Shown piece after piece: positions 25,436 to 34,506 of a stretch of 45,834 nucleotides of DNA. Made by a program: the position numbers and the translations under genes. Every line of letters begins with the position of its first letter. The first letter of the stretch is position 1. The notes under the pieces are model-generated. The model searched no databases. It saw nothing but the letters and a program-made list of their open reading frames with translations, and had not been told where the DNA came from. Origin of the DNA: Clostridia bacterium (GTDB lineage: Bacteria > Bacillota > Clostridia > Oscillospirales > CAG-272); the NCBI GenBank assembly GCA_017501545.1, contig JAFVWS010000031.1:1-45834 (forward strand). The letters run 5' to 3'.

Positions 25436-25459
25436 AAGAGCCACTGGGTGGCTCTTTTT
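25436..25459. terminator. Bidirectional terminator between cwlD and radA
   Basis: AGAGCCAC-TGG-GTGGCTCT with T-runs on both strands. Read in the radA sense its apex is CACCCAGTG. Confidence 0.88.
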
Positions 25460-26835
25460 TAATCGTTCTTTTGCTTAAAAAGTGATAGCGCGTCGTACAC
25501 GGCTTCGATTGGAATTATCGACACGCCCTCGGGAATTTTTATTTTTTCGTCCATTGATTTTTCAGGAATTGCTATTGTGTCAAAGCCTAAACGATAGGAC
25601 TCATTTATTCTCTTTTGTAGATTTCCTATTGTTCTTACCTCGCCAGCTAAGCCAATTTCTCCCATTGCCAAAACGTTTTGCGGGATTGGAATGTCCTTCA
25701 TTGATGAGATTAGTGCAAGGGCAATTGAAAGATCAACGCTTGGCTCATCAAGGCGAAGTCCACTAACTACGTTTAGGTAAATATCACACTGTGAAAACTT
25801 AAGGCCTAAGCGTTTTTCAAGCACAGCAAGAAGCAAGCAAAGACGGTTGTAGTCGACTCCGTTTGAGGTTCTTCTTGGCGCTGGAAACGTGGTAGGTGTA
25901 ACAAGTGCCTGCACCTCAGCAATTATAGGACGCGAGCCCTCCATAACACAAACAGCACAGCTACCAGAAACGCCGAAGGGTCTGCCTGAAAGAAGCATTT
26001 CTGACGGATTTGGAACCTCGCAAAGACCCTTATCTGTCATTTCAAAAACACCGATTTCATTAGTTGAGCCAAAGCGATTTTTAATTGCACGGATTATACG
26101 ATATGACTGTATTCTCTCACCCTCAAAGTATAAAACGGCATCAACCATATGCTCAAGGATTTTAGGGCCTGCAACTGCACCCTCCTTGTTTACGTGACCA
26201 ACAAGAATTATAGATATCCCCTTGCTTTTTGCCTTTGCAATAAGCTTTACTGCACATTCCTTAACCTGATTTATGCTACCAGGAATTGAGGCACAGGCTG
26301 GGTCAAACATAGTTTGAATTGAGTCAATAATTATAAGCTCTGGTGCTAATTTATCAGCATGAGTCAGGACGCTGTCAACATTAGTTTCCGTAAGGAAAAA
26401 TACATCCTCGCCCTTGATTTCAAGTCTTTCGCCTCTTAGCTTAAGCTGACCCTTTGACTCCTCGCCTGAAACGTAAAGCACGCGCTTGTCAAGCTGGGAG
26501 CAAATTTGCATAAGAAGCGTTGATTTACCAATACCTGGCTCACCTGCGAGTAAAACGACGGAGCCATTTACGATTCCACCGCCAAGCACACGGTCAAGCT
26601 CACTTGTGCCAGTTTTAGTGCGCATATATTTTGGCATTTCAAGCTTAGAAAACTCCACTGGGTCGCTCATATCTGAAATTACCGATGTGCGCTGATTTTT
26701 CACTTCAGGGACAGCTTGTGGTGCGTAGGTTTCCTCAACGAAGGTATTCCATTTTTTACAGGACGGACATTGCCCCATCCATTTTGGGCTTTGATAATCA
26801 CACGCCTCACAAACATAAACCTTTTTTTCTTTCAT
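25459..26835 (-). CDS. radA: DNA repair protein RadA/Sms
   Basis: 458 residues. N-terminal zinc finger CEACDYQ...CPSCKKW, Walker A GEPGIGKSTLL, the RadA-specific KNRFG motif, and a C-terminal Lon-protease-like domain (about 290-458). RadA is a DnaB-like helicase that drives branch migration in recombination. The start is at 26835 with GAGGT upstream. It is divergently transcribed from asnB; disA or clpC, frequent neighbours elsewhere, are absent. Confidence 0.96.
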   Translation of the reverse strand: MKEKKVYVCEACDYQSPKWMGQCPSCKKWNTFVEETYAPQAVPEVKNQRTSVISDMSDPVEFSKLEMPKYMRTKTGTSELDRVLGGGIVNGSVVLLAGEPGIGKSTLLMQICSQLDKRVLYVSGEESKGQLKLRGERLEIKGEDVFFLTETNVDSVLTHADKLAPELIIIDSIQTMFDPACASIPGSINQVKECAVKLIAKAKSKGISIILVGHVNKEGAVAGPKILEHMVDAVLYFEGERIQSYRIIRAIKNRFGSTNEIGVFEMTDKGLCEVPNPSEMLLSGRPFGVSGSCAVCVMEGSRPIIAEVQALVTPTTFPAPRRTSNGVDYNRLCLLLAVLEKRLGLKFSQCDIYLNVVSGLRLDEPSVDLSIALALISSMKDIPIPQNVLAMGEIGLAGEVRTIGNLQKRINESYRLGFDTIAIPEKSMDEKIKIPEGVSIIPIEAVYDALSLFKQKND

Positions 26836-26870
26836 ATCTTACCTCGCACCTTCTTTTTTATTTATTAATT

Positions 26871-26900
26871 ATTTTACCATATATAAGCCTTGCTTGTCAA
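26871..26900 (-). promoter_or_regulatory. Sigma-A-type promoter of radA
   Basis: Minus strand: TTGACA (26900-26895), 18-nt spacer, TAAAAT (26876-26871). Confidence 0.65.
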
Positions 26901-27020
26901 TCTTGCATAGTCGCATTTTTTGGACATTTTGCTTTTTGGTGCTTGTCTTGTAAATTTCTGCATATACTAATAAAAGTCATCGCCACAGAATTTTGCTTGT
27001 GGCTCTATTTGGAGGTTTTT

Positions 27021-28832
27021 ATGTGCTCTATTTGTGGAGAAATAAATTTTTGCACCTCGCCTTCTCTTTTATGCGAGGAAATGAATAAATCAATGAAGCA
27101 CCGTGGGCCTGATGCAAGCGACACGTTTTTTGATAGTGTGGCTTATCTTGGTCATAACCGCTTATGTGTAATGGACCCAGAAAACGGGCATCAGCCTATG
27201 AGTGTTGTTTACGGAAATAAAAAATACACTATTGTTTATAATGGCGAAATATATAACGCCGAGGATTTAAGATGCGAGCTTAGGAAAAACGGAATAGAAT
27301 TTAAGACAAATTGTGACACAGAGGTCGTTTTATATGCATATATCGTTTATGGTGAGAATGCGCCAAAAATGCTTAATGGAATTTTTGCATTTATGGTTTA
27401 TAATGGCGAAAAAGCCTTTTTCGCACGTGACCGTTTTGGCGTAAAGCCTCTATATTTTTCTAAAATTGGCGATTCCTTGCTTTTTGCATCTGAAATAAAG
27501 GCGCTATTAAAAAGTGACAAAATATCAAGAAAAATTACAAAAGAAGCGCTTTGGGAAATTCTTTATTTAAGCCCGAATTTTGTCAGTGGCAAAAGTCCTT
27601 TTCGTGATATTTCTGAGCTTTTGCCCGCTGAATGTATGACTTACGACAGAAACGGAATTAAGCGTTGGAAATATTGGGAGATTGAGGCGCGCCCATTTTA
27701 TCGCGACAGAAAATATGCAATTGAAAAAACAGAATATTTAGTTTGTGATGCAATAAAGCGTCAGCTTGTGTCTGATGTGCCACTTTCGACACTCCTTTCA
27801 GGTGGGCTTGACTCAAGCGTGGTTAGTGCCATAGCAAGCGAGGAGTATAAGAAAAACGGCAAGGTGCTTTCAACCTATTCCTTTGAATATGAGGGCAACA
27901 AGGAGAGCTTTAAGGGGAATCTATTTCAGCCAGAGGGAGACGATGAATACGCAATTTATTTAGCTGACTATCTCGGCACAGACCATACCGTTTTAACGTG
28001 CCCCACAACTACACTGACAAACAGCCTTGAGGAAGCAACCTTTTATCGTGATATGGTAGGTCAAGCAGATATAGATTCCTCACTTTTATATTTTTGCCGA
28101 GAAATCAAAAAACGCCACACCGTTTCCTTGAGTGGAGAGTGCTCTGACGAAATTTTTGGTGGCTACCCATGGTTTTACAGAAGGGAAATGCTTTTTTCTG
28201 ACTTTTTCCCTTGGATGCACGCACCAAGGCTTCGCGCCTCATTATTCAAGGATGAGATATCAAGCTCACCACAGGGCTACGAATACGTTAGGGAAATTTA
28301 CAAAAAATCCCTTAGGGAGTGTCCAGTTTTAGATACTGACAGCGAATCTATGAAAACATCAAGAATAGCGTCATATCTCTCGGTCAACTACTTTATGACC
28401 TCGCTTTTACAAAGAAAGGACAGAATGAGTATGGCATGTGGGCTTGAGATAAGAGTGCCGTTTGCTGACCATAGAATTTACGAGCACGTTTATAATGTGC
28501 CATGGGAGCTTAAGTTTGAAAACGGCGTTGAAAAATCGCTTTTGAGAAACGCAATATCATCACATCTACCAGATAAAATTTTGTGGCGCAAAAAGAGCCC
28601 TTATCCAAAGACGCACAACCCAGAATATATGCGTCTTGTCAAGGAGAGGTTTTGGGATAGATATAAAAAATCGCATTATCTTAAGGCTTGTCTTGACGTA
28701 GATAAGCTTAGTGAGGTTTTGGAATCTGGTGGGACTTGGTTTGGTCAGCTAATGGACACACCACAGCTTCTTGCGTGGCTAATTCAGCTTGACTATTGGA
28801 TAGATTACAATAATGTAAACATTATTGGTTGA
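27021..28832 (+). CDS. asnB: Asparagine synthetase B, glutamine-hydrolysing
   Basis: 603 residues. The mature N-terminus is MCSICGEI, giving the Cys nucleophile of class II glutamine amidotransferases; MKHRGPDAS follows in the same domain. The synthetase half has the PP-loop LSGGLDSSVV (about 255-265) and later SGECSDEIFGGY. It makes asparagine from aspartate, ATP and glutamine. I chose the ATG at 27021 (GGAGG 5 nt upstream); the open frame extends 112 codons further back, into radA, and would bury the Cys nucleophile. Confidence 0.94.
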   Translation: MCSICGEINFCTSPSLLCEEMNKSMKHRGPDASDTFFDSVAYLGHNRLCVMDPENGHQPMSVVYGNKKYTIVYNGEIYNAEDLRCELRKNGIEFKTNCDTEVVLYAYIVYGENAPKMLNGIFAFMVYNGEKAFFARDRFGVKPLYFSKIGDSLLFASEIKALLKSDKISRKITKEALWEILYLSPNFVSGKSPFRDISELLPAECMTYDRNGIKRWKYWEIEARPFYRDRKYAIEKTEYLVCDAIKRQLVSDVPLSTLLSGGLDSSVVSAIASEEYKKNGKVLSTYSFEYEGNKESFKGNLFQPEGDDEYAIYLADYLGTDHTVLTCPTTTLTNSLEEATFYRDMVGQADIDSSLLYFCREIKKRHTVSLSGECSDEIFGGYPWFYRREMLFSDFFPWMHAPRLRASLFKDEISSSPQGYEYVREIYKKSLRECPVLDTDSESMKTSRIASYLSVNYFMTSLLQRKDRMSMACGLEIRVPFADHRIYEHVYNVPWELKFENGVEKSLLRNAISSHLPDKILWRKKSPYPKTHNPEYMRLVKERFWDRYKKSHYLKACLDVDKLSEVLESGGTWFGQLMDTPQLLAWLIQLDYWIDYNNVNIIG

Positions 28833-28857
28833 CTTTTCTGTCGTTATATGATAAAAT
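28829..28857 (+). promoter_or_regulatory. Promoter of the MFS transporter gene, overlapping the asnB stop
   Basis: TTGACT (28829-28834), 17-nt spacer, TAAAAT (28852-28857). The asnB stop codon lies inside the -35 box. Confidence 0.6.
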
Positions 28858-28891
28858 GCTCTTGTTTAATTAATTTTTCACGAGGCGTTTT

Positions 28892-30100
28892 ATGTTAAAG
28901 GGCTACAAGCGCACCATTGGTGCAGCATTTTTAGGTTTTATAACTCAAGCAATTATGCTCAACTTCCCACCCCTTTTGTTTGTCTTCTTCAAGGACGACT
29001 TAGGAATTACAACTGGGCAGCTGTCTTTTCTTATTGCATTTAACTTTGTTACAGAGATAATCGTTGACTTTGTTGCTTCTCGCTTTTCACATAAGTTTGG
29101 GCACCGCAAGCTTGTAATTTTCGCTTACCTGTGTGCGGTTTTAGGTCTTTTATCAATGTATTTACTTCCTCTTGTTTTTCCCAAGGTGCCATTTATCGCA
29201 CTTGCATTTTCGATGATGCTTTGTGGACTCGGTGGTGGGCTTATGGAGGTTTTACTAAGTCCTATTGTCGAGGCGTGTCCTACTAAAAATAAGAGTGGTA
29301 TGATGAGCCTGCTTCATTCGTTTTACTGTTGGGGTCAATGTGGCGTTGTACTGTTTTCTACTCTTCTTTTCCTTGCTTTGGGCATGAAAAACTGGGGTAT
29401 TGTTGCCCTTATTTGGACTATTATTCCTTTCCTTGGAATCTTCCTTTTCATCGATGCGCCAATTTATACGCTTGTACCAGAGGGACAGGAAAAGAAGCCA
29501 AGTGAGCTTGCAAAAAGTAAAAAGTTTTGGCTATTCCTTATAATGATGATGTGTGCAGGTGCTTCAGAGCTTGCAATGAGCCAGTGGGCATCAAGCTTTG
29601 CCGAGGAGGCGCTTGGTGTTTCGAAGTGGCTTGGAGATTTACTTGGCCCTTGCCTTTTCGCATTAGCTATGGCGCTTACAAGAGTATTTTTTGCAAAGTT
29701 CGGTGAAAAAATCAGCCTTGAGAAGGGGCTTATGATTTCGTCAGTAATTTGTATGTTCTCATACCTGCTTGCCATCATTGCACCTGAAGGCTTTGAGATG
29801 CTTTCACTTATCGGCTGTGCACTTTGTGGCGTTGGCTGTGGCATTATGTGGCCTGGCACCTTTAGTCTTGCCGCTAAGCACGAGCCACTTGGTGGTGTGT
29901 TTATGTTTGGTATGTTTGCTTTGGCGGGTGACTTTGGTTGTCTTACAGGTCCTTTCCTTGCCGGTCAGGCATCAAGCCTTTTAGGAGATAATTTAAAGAT
30001 TGGCTTTGCTTTTTCTCTAATTTTCCCATTGATTATGCTTATAACCTCGACGTTTTTATTTATCAAAAGCAGAAAAAACCAAAACAAGGCTACGCACTAA
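28892..30100 (+). CDS. Major facilitator superfamily transporter
   Basis: 402 residues with about twelve hydrophobic helices in two halves. The loop between helices 2 and 3 carries SRFSHKFGHRKLV, a variant of MFS motif A. The charged linker EGQEKKPSELAKSKKF (about residue 200) separates the halves. The general layout recalls FucP/FHS-type sugar permeases but I cannot assign a substrate. The start has CGAGGCG as a weak site. The last four codons form the 5' arm of its own terminator. Confidence 0.85.
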   Translation: MLKGYKRTIGAAFLGFITQAIMLNFPPLLFVFFKDDLGITTGQLSFLIAFNFVTEIIVDFVASRFSHKFGHRKLVIFAYLCAVLGLLSMYLLPLVFPKVPFIALAFSMMLCGLGGGLMEVLLSPIVEACPTKNKSGMMSLLHSFYCWGQCGVVLFSTLLFLALGMKNWGIVALIWTIIPFLGIFLFIDAPIYTLVPEGQEKKPSELAKSKKFWLFLIMMMCAGASELAMSQWASSFAEEALGVSKWLGDLLGPCLFALAMALTRVFFAKFGEKISLEKGLMISSVICMFSYLLAIIAPEGFEMLSLIGCALCGVGCGIMWPGTFSLAAKHEPLGGVFMFGMFALAGDFGCLTGPFLAGQASSLLGDNLKIGFAFSLIFPLIMLITSTFLFIKSRKNQNKATH

Positions 30101-30117
30101 TTTGCGTAGCCTTTTCT
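30086..30117. terminator. Bidirectional terminator overlapping the end of the MFS gene
   Basis: AAGGCTACGCA-CTAATT-TGCGTAGCCTT, an 11-bp stem followed by TTCTTTT. The MFS stop codon is in the loop. It probably also serves the converging permease gene. Confidence 0.85.
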
Positions 30118-30118
30118 T

Positions 30119-32425
30119 TTAGAATAGATATTTAAGGTATGATATAAGCTCACAGTTAAGCTGTGCAAGTGATTTATCAATCGACAAGGCGCAAACGAGC
30201 GTGCCAAGCAAGCCAACAAATACACCCATTAAAAGCACAACTAAAAGCTCAGAAATTATCATTTTAGCGATTTTTGCGTTTGATATTCCTGCATAGTGAT
30301 AAAGCGCAAGCTCCTCTTTTCGTGAGCGATAGCTTTCATAAAGATTGTTTAAGATGCCTATTACCGAATAGAGCATAATTATGCAAAGAAGCATATTTGC
30401 ACACCTTAAAATGCTTGTGTTTGACTCTATTTTATCATTTCTTAAATCCTGTGCAGAAATAACGGTTGACAATTCATTTGAGGATAGAAGTGTTATTTCA
30501 GAAAGAAGCTCACTCTCCTTTCCCTCTTCTGCCTCTACAAGAAGCATATTTGGAGAAATACCAAGGCTTTCGCTATCAATTATTACAGCTGTTGTTCCCG
30601 TTTCGACAATTTCCTTAACGACAAGGGTAACGCTTTTGCCCTCCAATTTGACTTTAAGCTCTTCTCCCAAATTTAGGTTTAATGACCTTGCATCTGTTTT
30701 GGATATTACAGCCTCATTGCCCTTTGGAAGCTCACTTATTTTAATGTGGTCACCAAATGCGTCTATATTGCTTGTTGAGGTAACAAGCGTCAGATATCCG
30801 TTTTCATAGGAAGCCGTTGATTGATAAACACGGCTGACCTCCTTTGCGTTTTCTGACTTAATTATTTCTTCATAACAGTGATGAGTTGCATTAAGAACTA
30901 TGTAGTCACCATCAAAGAATTTTTTTGTTGCATTAAGGTTGCCATGCGATGCGCCAACAAGCATTGACGCAACCAAAGCCACAATAACAATTGAGCTTAT
31001 TAGTCTTGTGGTATTCTTCAACGCCTCAATGCTTTTTAGGTTTTTCATTGCGTAGTATAGCGAAACATGCTTAACGCGTCTTGTACCCATCCTTCGCTTT
31101 TCGTCAAGCTTGAAAATTAGCTCCAAAAGCTTGGAAATTAGATAAGGGGTTGAGAAAAACACAAAAGCCAGCAATAAAAACGCTGTAAAAATGCCTAAGC
31201 CTGTGCTCAATTTGCCCCGACTCAAAAGGGTTAGGACAAACGACAATGAAAGCGCCATAAAGAGTATAAGCGTAGCTATTCCCTTTTTTCTTCCGTGCTT
31301 AATATTGCCTCTCGTTATAACAAAAACTGTTGCAGTTAAAATTGCTATACCGAAAACAAGTAGCATAGAAAGAAGTGCGTTTTGAATTGAGAGTGTCTCG
31401 CTTGCATATTCAAACGATAAATACCTGCCTGCAACAAAAAGTGATGGATAAGCAAGCAAAATACCTATTGGTGCGCCAATTAGCCAGTACAGAAAGACCT
31501 CAGCATATTGCAAAAGATTTAACGTTATTTTTTTAGTTCCTATGGCGATAAAGGTATCGTTTTCCTCTGTTCGTTGCTTTGAGAGAATAAAGATGCTGTT
31601 AAATACCACAACCATGGCTAAAAAGCAACATAAAACTATACAGAGGTTGATTACAAGAGGTAGGGTTACCTCAACTAAGCCGTTATTAATATTTTCGCTT
31701 ACTACAACTATGTTTTTATCGCTAAATGCTTCGCTTTTGCCAAGCGAATTAACACATTCATTGATTTTTTCGTTGTCATTTACATCAATATAAATTGTAC
31801 TATACGGCTTTATATCATCAAGCACAGAAATGAAAATCGACTCACTTGCAAGTGCCTCCATAACCCCCGATATATCAACCATAATATCGCTACTGTTGAA
31901 AAATGGCGCTTTAGAGATTGCCGACACCTCATATTCTACCATTTTTCCAAAAAGCTCAAGCTTAATTATTTCACCCAAGGAAATATCGTGCTCACTTGCA
32001 AGTCTTTCGGTTATAACCGCCGAGTGAGATATTTCCTCCTCTTTTATTTCACCATATTCGGTAAAATAAAAATCAAATACTGTGTCAATCTCCTTAAAAT
32101 CGACTGCCTTTGCAAAAACAGTATCATCGTTTAGTGAAAAGATAAGCTCGTAGGTGCCAACCGAGTTTGCATTGTCACCTAAAATTTTTTCAGCCTCGGT
32201 GTCAAACATAAATCTCGATTTTGAACTGCTGTTAAGCTTAATTACTATATCAGATGAGCCATAAACGGCTTCATTTGATGCGTTAAGTTCATCAGCCACC
32301 GATTGCTTTATAGTAAGTGCAGAGGCACATACCATAACAGAAAGCGCTATTGTTAATATTATGATTACGGGTTGCAGTGGTCTTTTTCGTATGCTTCTAA
32401 TCAGATGCTTAAAAAAAAGCTTCAC
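30119..32425 (-). CDS. ABC transporter permease, FtsX/MacB-like
   Basis: 768 residues. A first helix at about 17-39 is followed by a large extracellular domain (about 40-260), then three helices (about 265-385). A second set around 385-440 and 480-500 is followed by another extracellular part, and three helices end the protein: the two-FtsX-domain layout. It begins with GTG in a 4-nt GTGA overlap with the ATPase stop codon. Such permeases extract lipoproteins or peptides, or act as mechanotransducers, rather than importing solutes; the substrate is unknown. Confidence 0.85.
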   Translation of the reverse strand: MKLFFKHLIRSIRKRPLQPVIIILTIALSVMVCASALTIKQSVADELNASNEAVYGSSDIVIKLNSSSKSRFMFDTEAEKILGDNANSVGTYELIFSLNDDTVFAKAVDFKEIDTVFDFYFTEYGEIKEEEISHSAVITERLASEHDISLGEIIKLELFGKMVEYEVSAISKAPFFNSSDIMVDISGVMEALASESIFISVLDDIKPYSTIYIDVNDNEKINECVNSLGKSEAFSDKNIVVVSENINNGLVEVTLPLVINLCIVLCCFLAMVVVFNSIFILSKQRTEENDTFIAIGTKKITLNLLQYAEVFLYWLIGAPIGILLAYPSLFVAGRYLSFEYASETLSIQNALLSMLLVFGIAILTATVFVITRGNIKHGRKKGIATLILFMALSLSFVLTLLSRGKLSTGLGIFTAFLLLAFVFFSTPYLISKLLELIFKLDEKRRMGTRRVKHVSLYYAMKNLKSIEALKNTTRLISSIVIVALVASMLVGASHGNLNATKKFFDGDYIVLNATHHCYEEIIKSENAKEVSRVYQSTASYENGYLTLVTSTSNIDAFGDHIKISELPKGNEAVISKTDARSLNLNLGEELKVKLEGKSVTLVVKEIVETGTTAVIIDSESLGISPNMLLVEAEEGKESELLSEITLLSSNELSTVISAQDLRNDKIESNTSILRCANMLLCIIMLYSVIGILNNLYESYRSRKEELALYHYAGISNAKIAKMIISELLVVLLMGVFVGLLGTLVCALSIDKSLAQLNCELISYLKYLF

Positions 32426-33075
32426 TCGTCTATTTTCCCGTCCTTTATTTTAATTATTCTTGTTCCGTACGACGCAACACGCTCACTGTGCGTTACTTGA
32501 ACTATTGTTGTGCCTTGCTCCTTGTTGATTCTTGCAAGAAGCTTCATTACAGCTTCTTCCATTGTGGTGTCAAGCGCGCCAGTTGGCTCATCCAAAATAA
32601 TGATGCTTGGCTTATATGAAAGCGCCCTTACAATTGCCACACGCTGACATTGTCCACCTGAAAGCTGAGATGGTAGCTTCTTTAGCATATCCTCAATTTC
32701 CAGCTCCTTAACAAGGGACATAACGTATTCTCTGTTTTCCTTTGTGTCCTTGTGACTAAGGGTTAGCGGAAGTAATATATTATCAATCACGTTTAAGGTT
32801 GGTATAAGCTTAAACGCCTGAAAAACAAAGCCAAGCTCAGTGCATCTTAGCTCTGCAAGCTCATTTTCCTTGCAGTTAATTAAGCACCTGTCATTTACGT
32901 AAGCCTCTCCCTTATCAGGCTTTAAAAAGCCACCGATTATTGAAATAAGTGTGCTTTTTCCACTTCCACTTTTGCCCATTATGGAAACGAATTCGCCGTC
33001 GCTTATTTCAAGGCTTACGCCCTTTAGTACGGCTTCATCATTGAAGCTTTTTTCCAGATTTTTTGTAACAATCAT
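32422..33075 (-). CDS. ABC transporter ATP-binding protein, LolD/MacB type
   Basis: 217 residues. Walker A MGKSGSGKSTL, Q-loop VFQAFKLIP, signature LSGGQCQRVAIVRAL, Walker B IIILDEPTGALD, H-loop QVTHSERVA. It powers the FtsX-type permease that follows. The ATG lies 1 nt after the lipoprotein stop and has no evident Shine-Dalgarno, suggesting translational coupling. Confidence 0.93.
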   Translation of the reverse strand: MIVTKNLEKSFNDEAVLKGVSLEISDGEFVSIMGKSGSGKSTLISIIGGFLKPDKGEAYVNDRCLINCKENELAELRCTELGFVFQAFKLIPTLNVIDNILLPLTLSHKDTKENREYVMSLVKELEIEDMLKKLPSQLSGGQCQRVAIVRALSYKPSIIILDEPTGALDTTMEEAVMKLLARINKEQGTTIVQVTHSERVASYGTRIIKIKDGKIDE

Positions 33076-33076
33076 A

Positions 33077-34327
33077 TTAAAAATTCATATTATAGGAAAA
33101 TGCAGGGCAAATTCCGAAAATATACTCCTTTAACGTTTGATTAAAGCTGTCTGTGCCACATGCTTGCTTCAGCTCATCTATGCTTGCCCCTTGCATGCTT
33201 TGTAAATATTCTTCAAAATCGCTACCATAATATTCTTTAGCGATTCTCACATATTCATCCTTGTTAATCTCTTGCTTACACATCCTGTCAAAGCGTGACC
33301 AGCCGTCGTCATCAAGCCCCTGTATTAGCTTATAGATAAATTTATTGCCCTCTCCATTTCTTAAAATAGAAATATCCTCAAGCGTCAAGCTGTTTTGCGC
33401 CTCGGCAAGAAGCAAGACAAACTCCTTTGTGGCAATAGCCATTTTTTCGTTGTCGCCATTACGATATGCTTCAAACATTACCTTGTCAAAAAACGTTTTT
33501 TTCATATCTCCTACAACAGTTTCACCATATACTGAGTATATTAGCAAGTAGCCTTTTTCGCTAATTGTTAGGCTACGAAGGTCAAGGCTTTTAATAAATA
33601 TTAAAGCTTCCTCGTCTGTAAAGCTCTTTAACGTCTCACCCTCAAAGGCGGTTCCATAGTATAAATCACCGAAGAAAAAGAAGTATCTTATAATACGACT
33701 TATATTATTCTTTCCGATATCATTTTCTACAGTTGATTTCATTTCCAAGTATTCATTAGCCTTTTCAAGCATATATTCATAACCATATTTTTGGTATGCA
33801 TCCATTTGTGCCTGATGCTTTTCGTCAAGAGTTGCAATAGTGATATTGTAAGCTATTTCTCCAATATACTTCTCATCAACTACCTTGTTAATTGCAAGAT
33901 ACGAAGCCTTTAGCTTTTCAAAGCCACCCTGAATGTCATCACCATTTATCATATAAAATCCGCTTGCAATATCCTTGCTATTTTGAGATATGGTGTAAAA
34001 AAGTGATTTATAATCCTTTTGGCTGATTGTGGCTGGCAGGCTTTTTTGTATTTTTTCTGCCTTGCTTTTCATTTTAGCTATGTCCTTCTCGCTTATCTTG
34101 GTGGAATTCAAGGCCTCATAGTTATATAGGCAGTTATAAATAGCGTTTTTTGCGTAGCTTATCGTTTCCTCGTCGTACGTATAGCTTTCTTTTTTGGGGG
34201 TGATTTCTATATTACTTTTCATCTCACTACCACTTGTACAGCCACAAGCAAGCGGCAACGCAATCAAAAAAAGCATTGCAAGTGACAATATTTTTATGGC
34301 AATTTTTGGCTTTGAATAGCTATGCAT
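33077..34327 (-). CDS. Putative lipoprotein of an ABC operon, unknown function
   Basis: 416 residues from the ATG at 34327 (GGGGGGAG 6 nt upstream; a 15-codon longer frame has no site). A lipoprotein signal peptide ends near LPLACGC. The mature part is mostly alpha-helical and charged, rich in Lys/Glu/Tyr, with no domain I recognise. As the first gene of the lipoprotein-ATPase-permease operon it may be a partner or cargo of the FtsX-type exporter. Its promoter is divergent from the Cys-rich lipoprotein at 34507. Confidence 0.8.
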   Translation of the reverse strand: MHSYSKPKIAIKILSLAMLFLIALPLACGCTSGSEMKSNIEITPKKESYTYDEETISYAKNAIYNCLYNYEALNSTKISEKDIAKMKSKAEKIQKSLPATISQKDYKSLFYTISQNSKDIASGFYMINGDDIQGGFEKLKASYLAINKVVDEKYIGEIAYNITIATLDEKHQAQMDAYQKYGYEYMLEKANEYLEMKSTVENDIGKNNISRIIRYFFFFGDLYYGTAFEGETLKSFTDEEALIFIKSLDLRSLTISEKGYLLIYSVYGETVVGDMKKTFFDKVMFEAYRNGDNEKMAIATKEFVLLLAEAQNSLTLEDISILRNGEGNKFIYKLIQGLDDDGWSRFDRMCKQEINKDEYVRIAKEYYGSDFEEYLQSMQGASIDELKQACGTDSFNQTLKEYIFGICPAFSYNMNF

Positions 34328-34358
34328 ATTGCTCCCCCCTTTTTTATTTCTTATAAAA

Positions 34359-34388
34359 AGTATATCATACATTTAGAAAAATTGTCAA
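34359..34388 (-). promoter_or_regulatory. Sigma-A promoter of the lipoprotein-ABC operon
   Basis: Minus strand: TTGACA (34388-34383), 18-nt spacer, TATACT (34364-34359). Confidence 0.7.
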
Positions 34389-34399
34389 TAGCGTAGCAT

Positions 34400-34415
34400 T
34401 ATACCTAAAGGTATA
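34400..34415. promoter_or_regulatory. Operator-like palindrome between divergent promoters
   Basis: TATACC-TAAA-GGTATA is a perfect palindrome lying between the two -35 boxes (34388 and 34430), placed to control both directions. No regulator gene is adjacent. Confidence 0.45.
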
Positions 34416-34429
34416 TTCTAATTTTTTTA

Positions 34430-34458
34430 TTGACAAAGTCATACAATAATGGTATAAT
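34430..34458 (+). promoter_or_regulatory. Perfect-consensus sigma-A promoter of the Cys-rich lipoprotein
   Basis: TTGACA (34430-34435), 17-nt spacer, TATAAT (34453-34458). Confidence 0.8.
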
Positions 34459-34506
34459 TAAGCTACAAAAGTTTTTCACTTTTGAAATAACCTATAGGAG
34501 GACTAT

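Noticed and set aside
26685-27020. N-terminal extension of asnB overlapping radA
   Set aside because: It would bury the Cys nucleophile that must follow the initiator Met, and the ribosome binding site is at 27011.
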